From assembly GCA_013349485.1 (NCBI GenBank), contig DUZM01000032.1, forward strand, positions 1-17,382: DNA of 17,382 bases, written 5' to 3'. Shown piece after piece: positions 1-8,200 of this stretch. The stretch is from Candidatus Hydrogenedentota bacterium (GTDB lineage Bacteria > Hydrogenedentota > Hydrogenedentia > Hydrogenedentales > SLHB01). The stretch's first letter is position 1, and every line of letters begins with the position of its first letter. Below the pieces are notes generated by a model. The model was not told where the DNA came from, did no database searches, and worked only from the letters and a program-made list of their open reading frames with translations. The position numbers were made by a program, and so were the translations under genes.

Positions 1-1
1 C

Positions 2-172
2 GAACTCGAGTGTTGCTCGCCCGGTCTCTTACTGGCGCCGAACAAGCAGTTCACGCATATTAGCCGAACCTATCGTCTCCGCGGCAACCGAGCCGCGGCG
101 GCGCAAATATGCGCGCGGCATTTCAACGTAACGCTTGATGATCTGACCAAGTTCGATGCGAAATCCTCGTGA
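2..172 (+). CDS. Possible 3' end of an upstream plus-strand gene (partial)
   Basis: From the left edge one plus frame stays open for 56 codons and ends at TGA 170-172. Hand-counted third positions are about two-thirds G or C (37 of 56), as expected for coding DNA here, and higher than for the overlapping minus-strand frame at 29-223 (about 57%). The end of the peptide (GNRAAAAQICARHFNVTLDDL followed by TKFDAKSS is the frame's reading from about residue 28) is alanine-rich with a helix-like stretch. It vaguely resembles the tail of a regulator, but I recognise no family. There is no start codon in the window, so this would be a truncated C-terminus. It could be a chance open frame, hence the low confidence. 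Confidence 0.3.
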   Translation, partial: ELECCSPGLLLAPNKQFTHISRTYRLRGNRAAAAQICARHFNVTLDDLTKFDAKSS

Positions 173-307
173 TACGGCGCGAACCGTGGAGCGGGTCGCG
201 CATACGAAACAGCAAGACGGCACTCGGAGGACGCGCGATACTGCGCTATACGCAAGATGTCGCCGACCTCTCGTAGACGAGCAAACCTGTGTTCGGAGAG
301 AAACGCC
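173..307 (+). promoter_or_regulatory. Intergenic leader of the ABC importer operon with short inverted repeats
   Basis: This 135-base stretch should hold the promoter of the importer operon. Two perfect short inverted repeats are visible: TGCG-ctata-CGCA at 242-254 and CTCG-taga-CGAG at 270-281. Either could be half of an operator, but four-base arms also occur by chance. Weak -10-like hexamers are GATACT (237-242) and TATACG (247-252); no convincing -35 accompanies them. GGAGAG at 295-300 is the ribosome-binding site of the next gene, seven bases before its ATG. The promoter call is inference. Confidence 0.3.
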
Positions 308-1801
308 ATGCAGTTAGACGTTTCTCGCGCTGCGGCCCTATGCGCGTCGCTGCTAATCGTGGCGATTCTGCTGCCGATGTGCGGCGGCAGCGAAACAGCG
401 CGGACGGATCAAAGCCGGGACGGCGTTGGGCGCATCATACGAATGGTCGCGCATACCTACATGCCCAGCGACGATATGGAGGTTTCGGAGCAAAACCCGT
501 TTCCCCGCGGGGCCATCCGAGTGCTGGCCAAACACTGGGAGCGGCAGCACCCCGGCGTCAGAATCGAGTTCGTGCGCATACCCGACCAAACGGCCTACGT
601 TTCTTGGGTACGGACACAGTGTACCGGGGGGACTGTCGCCGAAATCATCTTTTGGTGGCCGCCGGGCGACGAGCTTGGGCTAAAGGAGTGGGTTATTCCC
701 CTCGATGATTACCTGGATCGCCCAAACCGGTACGTGAGCGGAAATGAGCGATGGCGGGATCTCTTTCTGCCGGTCTGCCTGAATCCGCCTTGGAAAGCCC
801 GAGACGGACATGACTACTTCGTACCCGTTGACGTCTTCATGACCGCCGTTTTCTACAATAAGGATATCTTCGCTGAAGCCGGAATAGAGCGCTTGCCTGA
901 AACGTGGGACGAGTTCATTGACGTCCAAGAGAGGATTCGCCAAGCGGGCTATGAGCCGTTCTGGTGCCCCGAGATGCGCTCCCACTGGCCCCGCTCGCTT
1001 TTTGGGCAACTGCTGTTCGACAAAGAGGTTTTCGAGCAACTGGATGTCCTCGAAACCAACGGCCGTATTGAAGGCGAAGAGGCCATACGCGGGGCCTCTT
1101 TGGGCATAACAGGTTTGCACGAGCCGCGTTTCAGAGAGTACCTCCGACTCATGAAAGAGTGGTCACAATACTGGAAAGGCGGCCCCAGCCTTGGCGGTTC
1201 TGTCGAATCGATCAACCTTTTCCTGCTCGGGAAACTGGCCATGGTGTGGCAGGGCGCATGGAGCCTTTCGCAAATGGAGGCTGACCCGTATGTTGAGTTC
1301 GAGTTCGGTCTGTTTGCATTTCCGCCAATGACAAAGGACACATCGCCTGTCGCGTCAGGGAGGAAGCCGCTCATAAACGCGTCTCCGGGGACGTGCTACT
1401 ACGTCACCCAGTCTGCCGCGCGAAATGGCTTGGCGGACCTGTGTGCCGATTGGCTGATGTTCCTCACTACGCCCGAGAATTGCGAGGAATTAACACAAGA
1501 AACGACCGCTATCAAAATCCCGCCGGCCGTTGTAGGCACAAAAGTCGCGGCTGTGCTCGAGCCCATAATGACCTATGACATGAGCCTGCTCGAGGACCTC
1601 ATTATCCCATGGGGGGACGGGAGCCCCGAGGCGCTTGACAATTGTAACCGGCTCTTTGAATTGTTTCTCATGGACGAGCTTGATTTCGAGGAAACCGTCT
1701 CGCGCATGGAGAAATGGTGGGAAATCGGCATTGAGGAGGCCATTCGCATCAACCAGCGGTTGTCTGACGAACAAGGCCGATGGGATATGGCGAAGTGGTA
1801 G
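308..1801 (+). CDS. Sugar ABC transporter substrate-binding protein (family 1 type)
   Basis: This is the exported binding protein of a CUT1-type sugar importer, a family that captures mono- or oligosaccharides and hands them to the membrane permeases. The product has 497 residues from ATG 308, chosen because GGAGAG lies seven bases upstream; an in-frame ATG at 257 lacks such a site. The N-terminus is a signal sequence with a hydrophobic core (AALCASLLIVAILLP) followed by MCGGS. The cysteine could be lipidated, but the lipobox is not canonical. The body matches the family by its layout: an early IRVLAKHWERQHPGVRIEFV strand-helix-strand, a middle VFYNKDIFAEAGIERLPETW segment typical of these proteins, and a later KLAMVWQGAW segment. 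Two permease genes follow, the first overlapping by 22 bases. The bound sugar cannot be deduced. Confidence 0.9.
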   Translation: MQLDVSRAAALCASLLIVAILLPMCGGSETARTDQSRDGVGRIIRMVAHTYMPSDDMEVSEQNPFPRGAIRVLAKHWERQHPGVRIEFVRIPDQTAYVSWVRTQCTGGTVAEIIFWWPPGDELGLKEWVIPLDDYLDRPNRYVSGNERWRDLFLPVCLNPPWKARDGHDYFVPVDVFMTAVFYNKDIFAEAGIERLPETWDEFIDVQERIRQAGYEPFWCPEMRSHWPRSLFGQLLFDKEVFEQLDVLETNGRIEGEEAIRGASLGITGLHEPRFREYLRLMKEWSQYWKGGPSLGGSVESINLFLLGKLAMVWQGAWSLSQMEADPYVEFEFGLFAFPPMTKDTSPVASGRKPLINASPGTCYYVTQSAARNGLADLCADWLMFLTTPENCEELTQETTAIKIPPAVVGTKVAAVLEPIMTYDMSLLEDLIIPWGDGSPEALDNCNRLFELFLMDELDFEETVSRMEKWWEIGIEEAIRINQRLSDEQGRWDMAKW

Positions 1802-2700
1802 ACGCCGCGTCGAGCACAAAAGCCGACATCGTGCGCGGAATTCGCGCGTGCCGTTTCTACGTATATCTCTTGCCGACATTCGTACTTCTGGGTGTCTTCT
1901 GCTTTTACCCGCCAATTCTGGGATTCCTCGGGAGCTTCTACGAATGGAACGGGGCAAACGTCAAGATATGGAACGGTCTTGACAATTTCGCTAAGATGGC
2001 CCACGATAAAGTCCTCATCGCTTCCATTGGGAACCTTATAAAACTCGCCACATTCACCCTCATAACGAGTATAACTGTACCTCTGCTCGCGGCAGAGCTT
2101 ATCTTCAACCTGCGCAGCTTGCGCGCGAAGTACTGGTACCGCGTCCTCTTGGTTGCCCCAATGGTTGTGCCCGGCATGGTGACGCTCCTGCTGTGGCAAT
2201 TCATCTACGACCCCAATGTTGGACTCCTCAACGCGGTATTGGGTGTGTTCAATGTTCCGGCCCAGCGGTGGTTGAACGACCCGCATCTTGCCCTCTACTG
2301 CCTGATGTTCATGGCGTTCCCGTTTGTAGGCGGCATCACCGTACTGATATACCTGGCCGGTCTTAACAGCATTGGCCAAGAGGTATTCGACGCGGCCAAA
2401 ATCGACGGGGCCCGGTTCTGGCAGCGCTTCTTCCGGATAGACGTTCCGCTTGTAATGGGGCAGATTAAACTGTTGCTGATTCTCAGCATTATTGGCGTTC
2501 TGAAGGGATACGGGGCCCAACTTATTCTGACCGACGGCGGGCCGGGCTATTCGACAATGGTACCCGGGCTTCACATGTACCACCAGGCGTTTGAATTCGA
2601 CCACTTGGGTTATGCGTGCGCCCTCGGATTGGCCCTGTTTTTGGTGATCATCACGCTGACGTATCTCAGCATGAAAATAAGGAAACCGGAGACGGAATAG
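1780..2700 (+). CDS. Sugar ABC transporter permease, MalF/UgpA-like
   Basis: This inner-membrane subunit of the importer has 306 residues. About six hydrophobic segments are visible, the first at residues 26-50 (YLLPTFVLLGVF and on). The cytoplasmic EAA loop that docks the ATPase is clear at residues 201-223 (EVFDAAKIDGA, then a P after RID), and is followed by the TDGGPGYST signature at 251-259 common in MalF/UgpA proteins. The ATG at 1780 lies inside the end of the binding-protein gene (22-base overlap), which suggests translational coupling; a GTG at 1795 is an alternative start. It should pair with the next gene product to form the heterodimeric channel. Family assignment is firm; the substrate is unknown. 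Confidence 0.92.
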   Translation: MGYGEVVDAASSTKADIVRGIRACRFYVYLLPTFVLLGVFCFYPPILGFLGSFYEWNGANVKIWNGLDNFAKMAHDKVLIASIGNLIKLATFTLITSITVPLLAAELIFNLRSLRAKYWYRVLLVAPMVVPGMVTLLLWQFIYDPNVGLLNAVLGVFNVPAQRWLNDPHLALYCLMFMAFPFVGGITVLIYLAGLNSIGQEVFDAAKIDGARFWQRFFRIDVPLVMGQIKLLLILSIIGVLKGYGAQLILTDGGPGYSTMVPGLHMYHQAFEFDHLGYACALGLALFLVIITLTYLSMKIRKPETE

Positions 2701-2709
2701 GGGATTTGC

Positions 2710-3564
2710 ATGCGCAGTTGGGGGAGATGGCGGAAGCGCCTCGTCGAGGCCCTCAAACACGTCGTGATGGGCACCATTACCGGCCTGGTTTTCTATCCTT
2801 TCGTCATGTTGATAGTGGTCTCGTTCAAGAATACGGATCAGTTCATGCACAATCCGTGGTTCGTGACGTTCCCCCTGCATTTCGCCAATTACCCCGCTGC
2901 GTTGGAGCTGCTTGTACGCTACGCTGCGAACAGTGTGTTTGTGAGCGGCGTGAGTTGCCTTGGAACAGTCTTCCTTGCGGCGTTTACGGCTTATGTTTTT
3001 GCGCGATTCGAGTTTGTGGGCAGACAATTCCTATTCTACCTGATCATCTCTTTGATGATGGTCCCTGGAATCTTAGGACTTGTTCCCATGTTTATGATCG
3101 TGAAGCGCCTGGGATTGCTCAATACGTACTGGGCGCTTATCCTGCCCTACATCGCCGGCGGGCAGGTTCTCGGCATTTTCCTTTTGCGGACCTTTTTCTC
3201 GGCAATTCCGTCAGACTTGTTTGACTCGGCAGAGATCGACGGCGCCGGAGACTTCCGCACGTTCATCAGTGTTGCCATGCCACTGTGCAAACCGATGATG
3301 GCCACCATCGCCATCATAAGTTTTCATGGCACTTGGAACGACCTCATATGGCCTTTGGTGGTCATCAGCGACGACAAGCTCAAGACCATTACGATTGGTC
3401 TTCTCGCGTTCCAGTCTCGGTTTCAGAGTTACGGCGTGGCGGTCACGCAATACGGCCCCCTTTTCGCCGGCTACGTTGTCGCGGCCATTCCGTTGCTCGC
3501 GCTCTTCTTGTGCGCAAGCAGGTACTTTGTCGAAGGGCTTACCAGCGGGGCCCTCAAGGCATAG
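2710..3564 (+). CDS. Sugar ABC transporter permease, MalG/UgpE-like
   Basis: This is the second membrane subunit of the importer, with 284 residues. It starts at ATG 2710, nine bases after the previous stop; the AGGGG at 2699-2703, overlapping that stop, serves as the ribosome-binding site. Hydrophobic segments begin at about residues 20-38, and the EAA loop spans residues 168-192 (SDLFDSAEIDGAGDF and on, ending in MPL), as in MalG proteins. No gene for a nucleotide-binding subunit follows. Instead the operon ends five bases from a convergent gene, so the channel presumably uses a shared MsmK/UgpC-type ATPase encoded elsewhere. That is known for several CUT1 systems, but here it is inference. 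Confidence 0.92.
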   Translation: MRSWGRWRKRLVEALKHVVMGTITGLVFYPFVMLIVVSFKNTDQFMHNPWFVTFPLHFANYPAALELLVRYAANSVFVSGVSCLGTVFLAAFTAYVFARFEFVGRQFLFYLIISLMMVPGILGLVPMFMIVKRLGLLNTYWALILPYIAGGQVLGIFLLRTFFSAIPSDLFDSAEIDGAGDFRTFISVAMPLCKPMMATIAIISFHGTWNDLIWPLVVISDDKLKTITIGLLAFQSRFQSYGVAVTQYGPLFAGYVVAAIPLLALFLCASRYFVEGLTSGALKA

Positions 3565-3572
3565 GAAACCTA
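3562..3572. other. Convergent stop palindrome TAGGAAACCTA
   Basis: The TAG stop of the plus-strand permease (3562-3564) and the TAG stop of the minus-strand small protein (3572-3570) are the two ends of a perfect inverted repeat, TAGG-aaa-CCTA. The two operons are therefore separated by only five bases. No stem with a T-run is visible next to it on either strand, so this is not an obvious intrinsic terminator. Confidence 0.7.
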
Positions 3573-4052
3573 CGCGCCCCGGGAAGGCTGTGGCGGCCCA
3601 GAGGCAGGCGTGGCGCGTGAAGGCAGCTTTTCCCGATCCACTTCGGGGTGCTTAGTCGCCATGGCTTTGGTTAAGTCACTCAAAAGGCTGCCCACTACTT
3701 TCTCTAAAGGCCATTTCGAGCCGCTTCTTCGAAAACGGAACGCGCCTGAGGCTGATTTACCCTCCCCTTCAGCATCGACGAATCTAACCTTCAAGATGAC
3801 CGTGCCGCACGGCTGACCGAAGATCAGGAATTCGCGTCTCATCGAAATACGCGCTTGAATCTCATACTCGTCCTCTTGTTCCCCGAAGTCCTCGAAAAGC
3901 GTGCGGACCTGTTGCACCATGGTGTCTTTTTGCTGCGCCAAGTCCGGCTTAAGCAAATGCATTTGCCATCCGGCAAGAGCCCAACTGCCTAACAACAGCA
4001 AGAGAATTAGGGCCAAAACCAACTGCCGCATCTTTCTCAAAGAGACTTTCAT
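3570..4052 (-). CDS. Small membrane-anchored protein of unknown function
   Basis: This is a 160-residue protein that I do not recognise. It starts at ATG 4052, because GGAGG lies five bases upstream; the frame extends to a TTG four codons earlier that overlaps that ribosome-binding site. The N-terminus has a few positive charges followed by one long hydrophobic helix, residues about 9-28 (QLVLALILLLLLGSWALAGW), with no clear cleavage site, so it is probably a single-pass anchor. The rest is a charged domain with predicted beta-strand character (REFLIFGQPCGTVILKVRFV) and a proline-rich tail (ATPASGPPQPSRGA). It is the last gene of the minus-strand series, 96 bases after the URO-D-like gene, and reads to within five bases of the opposing permease stop. 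Confidence 0.75.
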   Translation of the reverse strand: MKVSLRKMRQLVLALILLLLLGSWALAGWQMHLLKPDLAQQKDTMVQQVRTLFEDFGEQEDEYEIQARISMRREFLIFGQPCGTVILKVRFVDAEGEGKSASGAFRFRRSGSKWPLEKVVGSLLSDLTKAMATKHPEVDREKLPSRATPASGPPQPSRGA

Positions 4053-4148
4053 AGTTGCCTCCAAAAACTATTTTCCCCTTTTACATCGCGTACAGAGAAT
4101 CAATGCTTTGCCGCCATTGTCCGCCGTAAGACGCCGCCCGTGCAATCC
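4053..4148 (-). other. 96-base gap between URO-D-like and small membrane protein genes
   Basis: I see no gene, no terminator-like hairpin with T-run and no clear promoter here. On the minus strand it holds several GGCGG repeats, then an A/G-rich stretch (AAAAGGGGAAAATAG) and the GGAGG ribosome-binding site of the next gene. A very similar AAAGGGGAA string occurs in the 8684-8840 gap, which may be coincidence. Confidence 0.5.
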
Positions 4149-5264
4149 TCAGTAGCGACCATACGCCAAAGCTGCATCCCACATAGCCAGAACGTTCTGC
4201 GATTTGCAGGCCGGGTGTATCTCGGTGGTCGAGCCAAGGATGTATCTGCCCCCGGGCTTTGCAGCATCCAAGGCGCATTTTACCGCATTTTCCACTTCCT
4301 CTTTCGTGCCATACGGTAGGAGGTTGCTGCTGTCGATCCCGCCCATAAGGGTGAAGTCCGGCCATCCGTCACGAGTTTCCTTAAGGTGGTCCTTACCCTC
4401 CAGTTTCTCGATGGGGTTTACCCCGTCCACACCGGCATGTTCAAAGTTGTCCAATAGCATGAGATAGTCGCCGTCTGAATGGAAGATAACCTTGACGCCG
4501 CGCTCGTGCCAGGCGCGAACAAGTCGATCGAGCCTAGGGAAGAACTCGCGTCGGAGAAACTCCGGGGAAAACATCGGGCCATTCTTGCATGCAAGGTCCG
4601 CGTGCACCAAGGCCACCGGCGCAACCTTGGCATTGGCGGAGCGATCAACACGTTCGACCTCGTGCTTGTTGAGCGCCTCGAGCCACTCTGATACCAACTC
4701 CGGCTCCTGAGCATAGGCATAGGTAAACAGCTCCATTCCCAAGCGATGATACGCCACATCCAACCCGACGGGGCTCTCGGTAGGAAGCAGTAGAACGTTG
4801 TCGAGCTTAGCTTGCAGGTTCCGATACGCCTCAATGGGATCCTCTACGTTCTGTGTCCCAACGTTGAGTTCCCCAAAGAACGTGTACACGCTGTCTTTGG
4901 ACATTTCGGCAAGTCGATCAATGCATTTTCGGATGTAGTCACACGCTTCCTTCTCGTTGCTGAACGGCCGCTCGAGAATCCAAGTCGTCCACCATTCTGA
5001 TCGGTAAACGAAGCCTTCGTCATCCTGCCAGACGACATCTTCTATTGGCGGCCCGACACCGCGGGTCATGTCAACATATTGGCTCAGCACGGCACAAAGC
5101 AGGTCAAGCCCGTTTTTGGGTGTGACACGCTCGCCGGTCACGGACTCGAGGAGTTCATTATGCTGGACAAGTTCAAAGATGGGTACGCGGTCCACGTCAT
5201 CACCGTTCATGGTTGCAAGAATGCGGTCGCGTGCCGTCATCGTATCGCCTGGGATGTTCCGCAT
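4149..5264 (-). CDS. URO-D/MtaA-like family protein with altered metal ligands
   Basis: This 371-residue protein is of the uroporphyrinogen decarboxylase superfamily (COG0407 type), which includes haem-pathway decarboxylases and zinc-dependent corrinoid methyltransferases. Support comes from the opening TARDRILATMNGDDVDRVP, the middle HADLACKNGPMFSPEFLR, the strand-loop GVKVIFHSDGDY and the closing PGGRYILGS. In methyltransferases such as MtaA, zinc is held by H-x-C plus a distant Cys. Here the first motif is H262-S-D264-G and the later TGC-like site reads STTEIHPAC, with Cys at 353 displaced. It is therefore probably not a standard methyltransferase or HemE. ATG 5264 was chosen because AAGGA sits seven bases upstream; ATG 5240 is the alternative. 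It follows the GH36-like gene closely and may act on a sugar-derived compound, which is speculation. Confidence 0.8.
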   Translation of the reverse strand: MRNIPGDTMTARDRILATMNGDDVDRVPIFELVQHNELLESVTGERVTPKNGLDLLCAVLSQYVDMTRGVGPPIEDVVWQDDEGFVYRSEWWTTWILERPFSNEKEACDYIRKCIDRLAEMSKDSVYTFFGELNVGTQNVEDPIEAYRNLQAKLDNVLLLPTESPVGLDVAYHRLGMELFTYAYAQEPELVSEWLEALNKHEVERVDRSANAKVAPVALVHADLACKNGPMFSPEFLRREFFPRLDRLVRAWHERGVKVIFHSDGDYLMLLDNFEHAGVDGVNPIEKLEGKDHLKETRDGWPDFTLMGGIDSSNLLPYGTKEEVENAVKCALDAAKPGGRYILGSTTEIHPACKSQNVLAMWDAALAYGRY

Positions 5265-8200
5265 CTTTTCTTCCTTAGCAGTTGTCCACCTGAACGGTGA
5301 TGATGTTGAAGCGCACGGGACCTACGTAAGACGGCAGGCGCCACATCTCCTGCAAGTTTTGGAGAGCCACTTTCCGAATCATCATCGCTCGTCCCCCGTC
5401 TTAACGCTTGGCGCGGCTCGACGCGCACGCCGTCGACGTATACATAGGCATCGCTCGCCCGGGCAATACAGTGCCCCAGGACCTCGACCGTGAGCACGTG
5501 CCGGGTGGGCGAGGGCAATTTCCCTCTGAAGATGCATATTCCCCAGATATCGTCGGCTGAATACGTGTCCACGATATCCGGAGGGGAGTCATCGATGCTG
5601 ATAGCAGCTTTGCCGCATTCAGGCCCCAGTTTCGAAAACACGAGGACGGCGCTGCCTTCGACCTCGAGTTTTGCGGTCGCCCCCTTCTCGTTCGAGGACA
5701 TGATTGTCCCCGCATGGGCGGGGGACAGGTCGGTCTTCAGGCGCCAGGAACCGAGAAAAGAAAGGCCATCATCTTGTGCATCATCGTATATCGCGCATGG
5801 CAGCGCTCGCCGGCCTTGCGCCGCCGCCTTAGACGAGACGTTGCCGGCGCCGTCCACGGTGCGCACCTCGTAGACGGCGGCAAGTTCGGCGCCGACCGAA
5901 TGGTCGAAGTAGAAACACCCTTTGGCGACTTTGTCTATCGGAAACCCATTCCGGAAGACCTCATAGTAGGAAACCCAGTTGTCGTCATGGCCCGGCTCCC
6001 ATGCAATTTCCACCCCGGGATAGCCCAGATGCTCACCGAGGCGTTTGGCAACCGTCGACGGTGCGGAAGGCGGCAACCAGTCCAATGGGCTGCCGGGGTG
6101 CTTTGGGAGGTTGAGGTAAACCAGTTCGCCAGGAGGGACCTCGGACAGCGCGACGCCGTTGGCCATGAGATCGGCGCCTGTACGTTCTGCCGTTTCTTCA
6201 CATTCCTGAAAGGACACGAGATAGACTTCATCAGGCAGCAGTCCTTTCGGTCTAATCGTCACCGGTGATTCGACTAGGTGCTTGGTGATGATGATGCCGC
6301 GCTTCCGATCCCGGCTGAGGCGCTGGAAATACATCGTGGGGTCATCGCCCACCACGTACGGCCTGTATACCTTTACCCACCTGCCTACGACGCCTTGGCT
6401 GTGCAAGTAATGGTAAATGTCGATGAGTTGCCGAACCCCTTCGAGCTTGTCCGGGTCCCACGTGTCGCCGGTCATGTCAAAGCAAAGTGTCAGCAACCCT
6501 CGCCATGTGGCTTTGTCGTATTTGTCCGGGTCCCACGAATCCGGCATGTGACATGTCTTGTCTGGCGGAAGAAGCAGCGCGGCATAGAAGTTGCTGAGAA
6601 GTCCCGCGCCGCCATCCGTGAATTGGATGCACGAAGAGTAGCTTGTGTACTCGTAGCCCAAGTACATTCCGCCGCCGTTGCACGCCTGGAACGCACAATC
6701 GGGATGCCTATCGAGAAAGCCCTTGATCAGGGCGCGAAAGCCTCTGTCCTGGCCGAGCAACGGGGTGTCGTCGCCATCGCGCGGACACGTGATGGCATTG
6801 TCGGTCCGCAACTCGAAGGGTCCCCATTGCGCGCGCAACGCATCGAGTTGCACGCCCAAATGCTCGACGGCGTCCGGTATGGACATGTCCATAACAACGC
6901 CAAGAAGCCATTCGGGGTGCTCTCGGGCGGGTCGGGACCCCGGTTCCGCATGGTTAATATGCATGTAGATGAGTTGTCCCATGTTCTGCAGGCGTAAGTA
7001 CTCGCCCGTGGCGCGCCAGTCGGGGCCGTTCCAGTCGCCTTCGCGATCCCGCCAACCCCAGTCGCGATGATAGACATCCGCGCCGCAATAGCGCATCAGA
7101 TCCGCCACCCGGAACACCTTGCGCGTCGCACTCGGGATATCCTGATAACCGGTGAACTGCTGCTGCATCCAACCCGTGCCTTTCCACCAGTACCCGAGCA
7201 TTCGGATTGCGGGGAACCAACCCTCGCGGGTGTAATCCCACATGTAGCGGTACTGCCAGTCAAGACAGGCATTGCCTGCCTCATCGAGATCGCCCCGAAA
7301 CAGACCGACAAAGGCCTTTGGGGTGCGGAATGATTCACCGGGCGCAAGGGTTTGGCAGTGACCGGCAACACGCAGGCTGACCGTAAGTGTGTCTCCCGGC
7401 GCCGTATCGAGGGCCGAGGTCCAGTGTCCGAAGTAGTCCCAACCGATGAACAGACCCGACTGCTCTTGGCGATTCTCGATGGCATACCACGGCGCGTAGC
7501 TCCACGAGCCCGGCCTGAAACTATATGTATCCGGTTTTGGCCCTGCGTAACCTGTGTTGCAGACAAAGCCGGTAACACGAACACGACCGGGCCTCGGGGT
7601 CGTCCAGACACGGCATGCATCCTGGCCCGGCTGGGGGTGCTGGTCACCGGCGCCGATGAATGGTGTGCCCGTGGGGCCGACTACCTCTGGGCGCCATTGC
7701 CTAATCCCGCGATGGTACACGAGGTCGACCAGTTCTCCGTTCTCGATGCAGCAGTAACGCCAGCCGGCCGCGCCTTGCTCTCCGCCGAATTCCTCGGAGG
7801 CTGCGTGACTCTCGCCGTCCTCATAGCTAATCGTTGGATCAAAGGCGGTCGTGTCACACGTCAAGTTCCTGTTCATGTTAACGATGAATAGGAGGCGATC
7901 CTCTTCCTGGATATCGACTTCAACATCGAAGGCCGGCCGAGACGCAGCATTCGGCACGTGTTGCCATCCCGATTCAGGCCAGACCTGCCGGTCATTATGC
8001 ATGATCCGCGCCATCACGCCGTCACAGAAGCTTGCGTCCTCCGCGGTATCATCGAACGGGAAGGGGTCGTACGAGTCGAACGAGCGACGTTCCAATGTCA
8101 GCTTCTCGGTTCGCAGCTGCCCTGAACCCTTGACGGACAGCCCACCCGTGATCCAGTGCAGATCCAACGAAGCAGGCTCCCCCGGACGCGCGAGCAAGTC

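Noticed and set aside
29..223. A 64-codon minus-strand ORF at the left edge
   Set aside because: No family is recognised, it has no good ribosome-binding site, and its third-position GC content is lower than that of the overlapping plus-strand frame.
1573..3027. A 484-codon open frame on the minus strand opposite the binding protein and permease genes
   Set aside because: It is rich in His, Gln and Glu with no domain or hydrophobic core, and lies wholly antisense to three genes with clear family motifs. It is a mirror effect of codon use in those genes.
3565..3700. Intrinsic terminator downstream of the importer operon
   Set aside because: GC-rich sequence is present, but I see no clean stem followed by a T-run on either strand.
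5714..6997. Plus-strand ORFs of 184 and 239 codons opposite the GH36-like gene
   Set aside because: They lie antisense to conserved glycosidase sequence, carry no motif and have no ribosome-binding site that I could accept.
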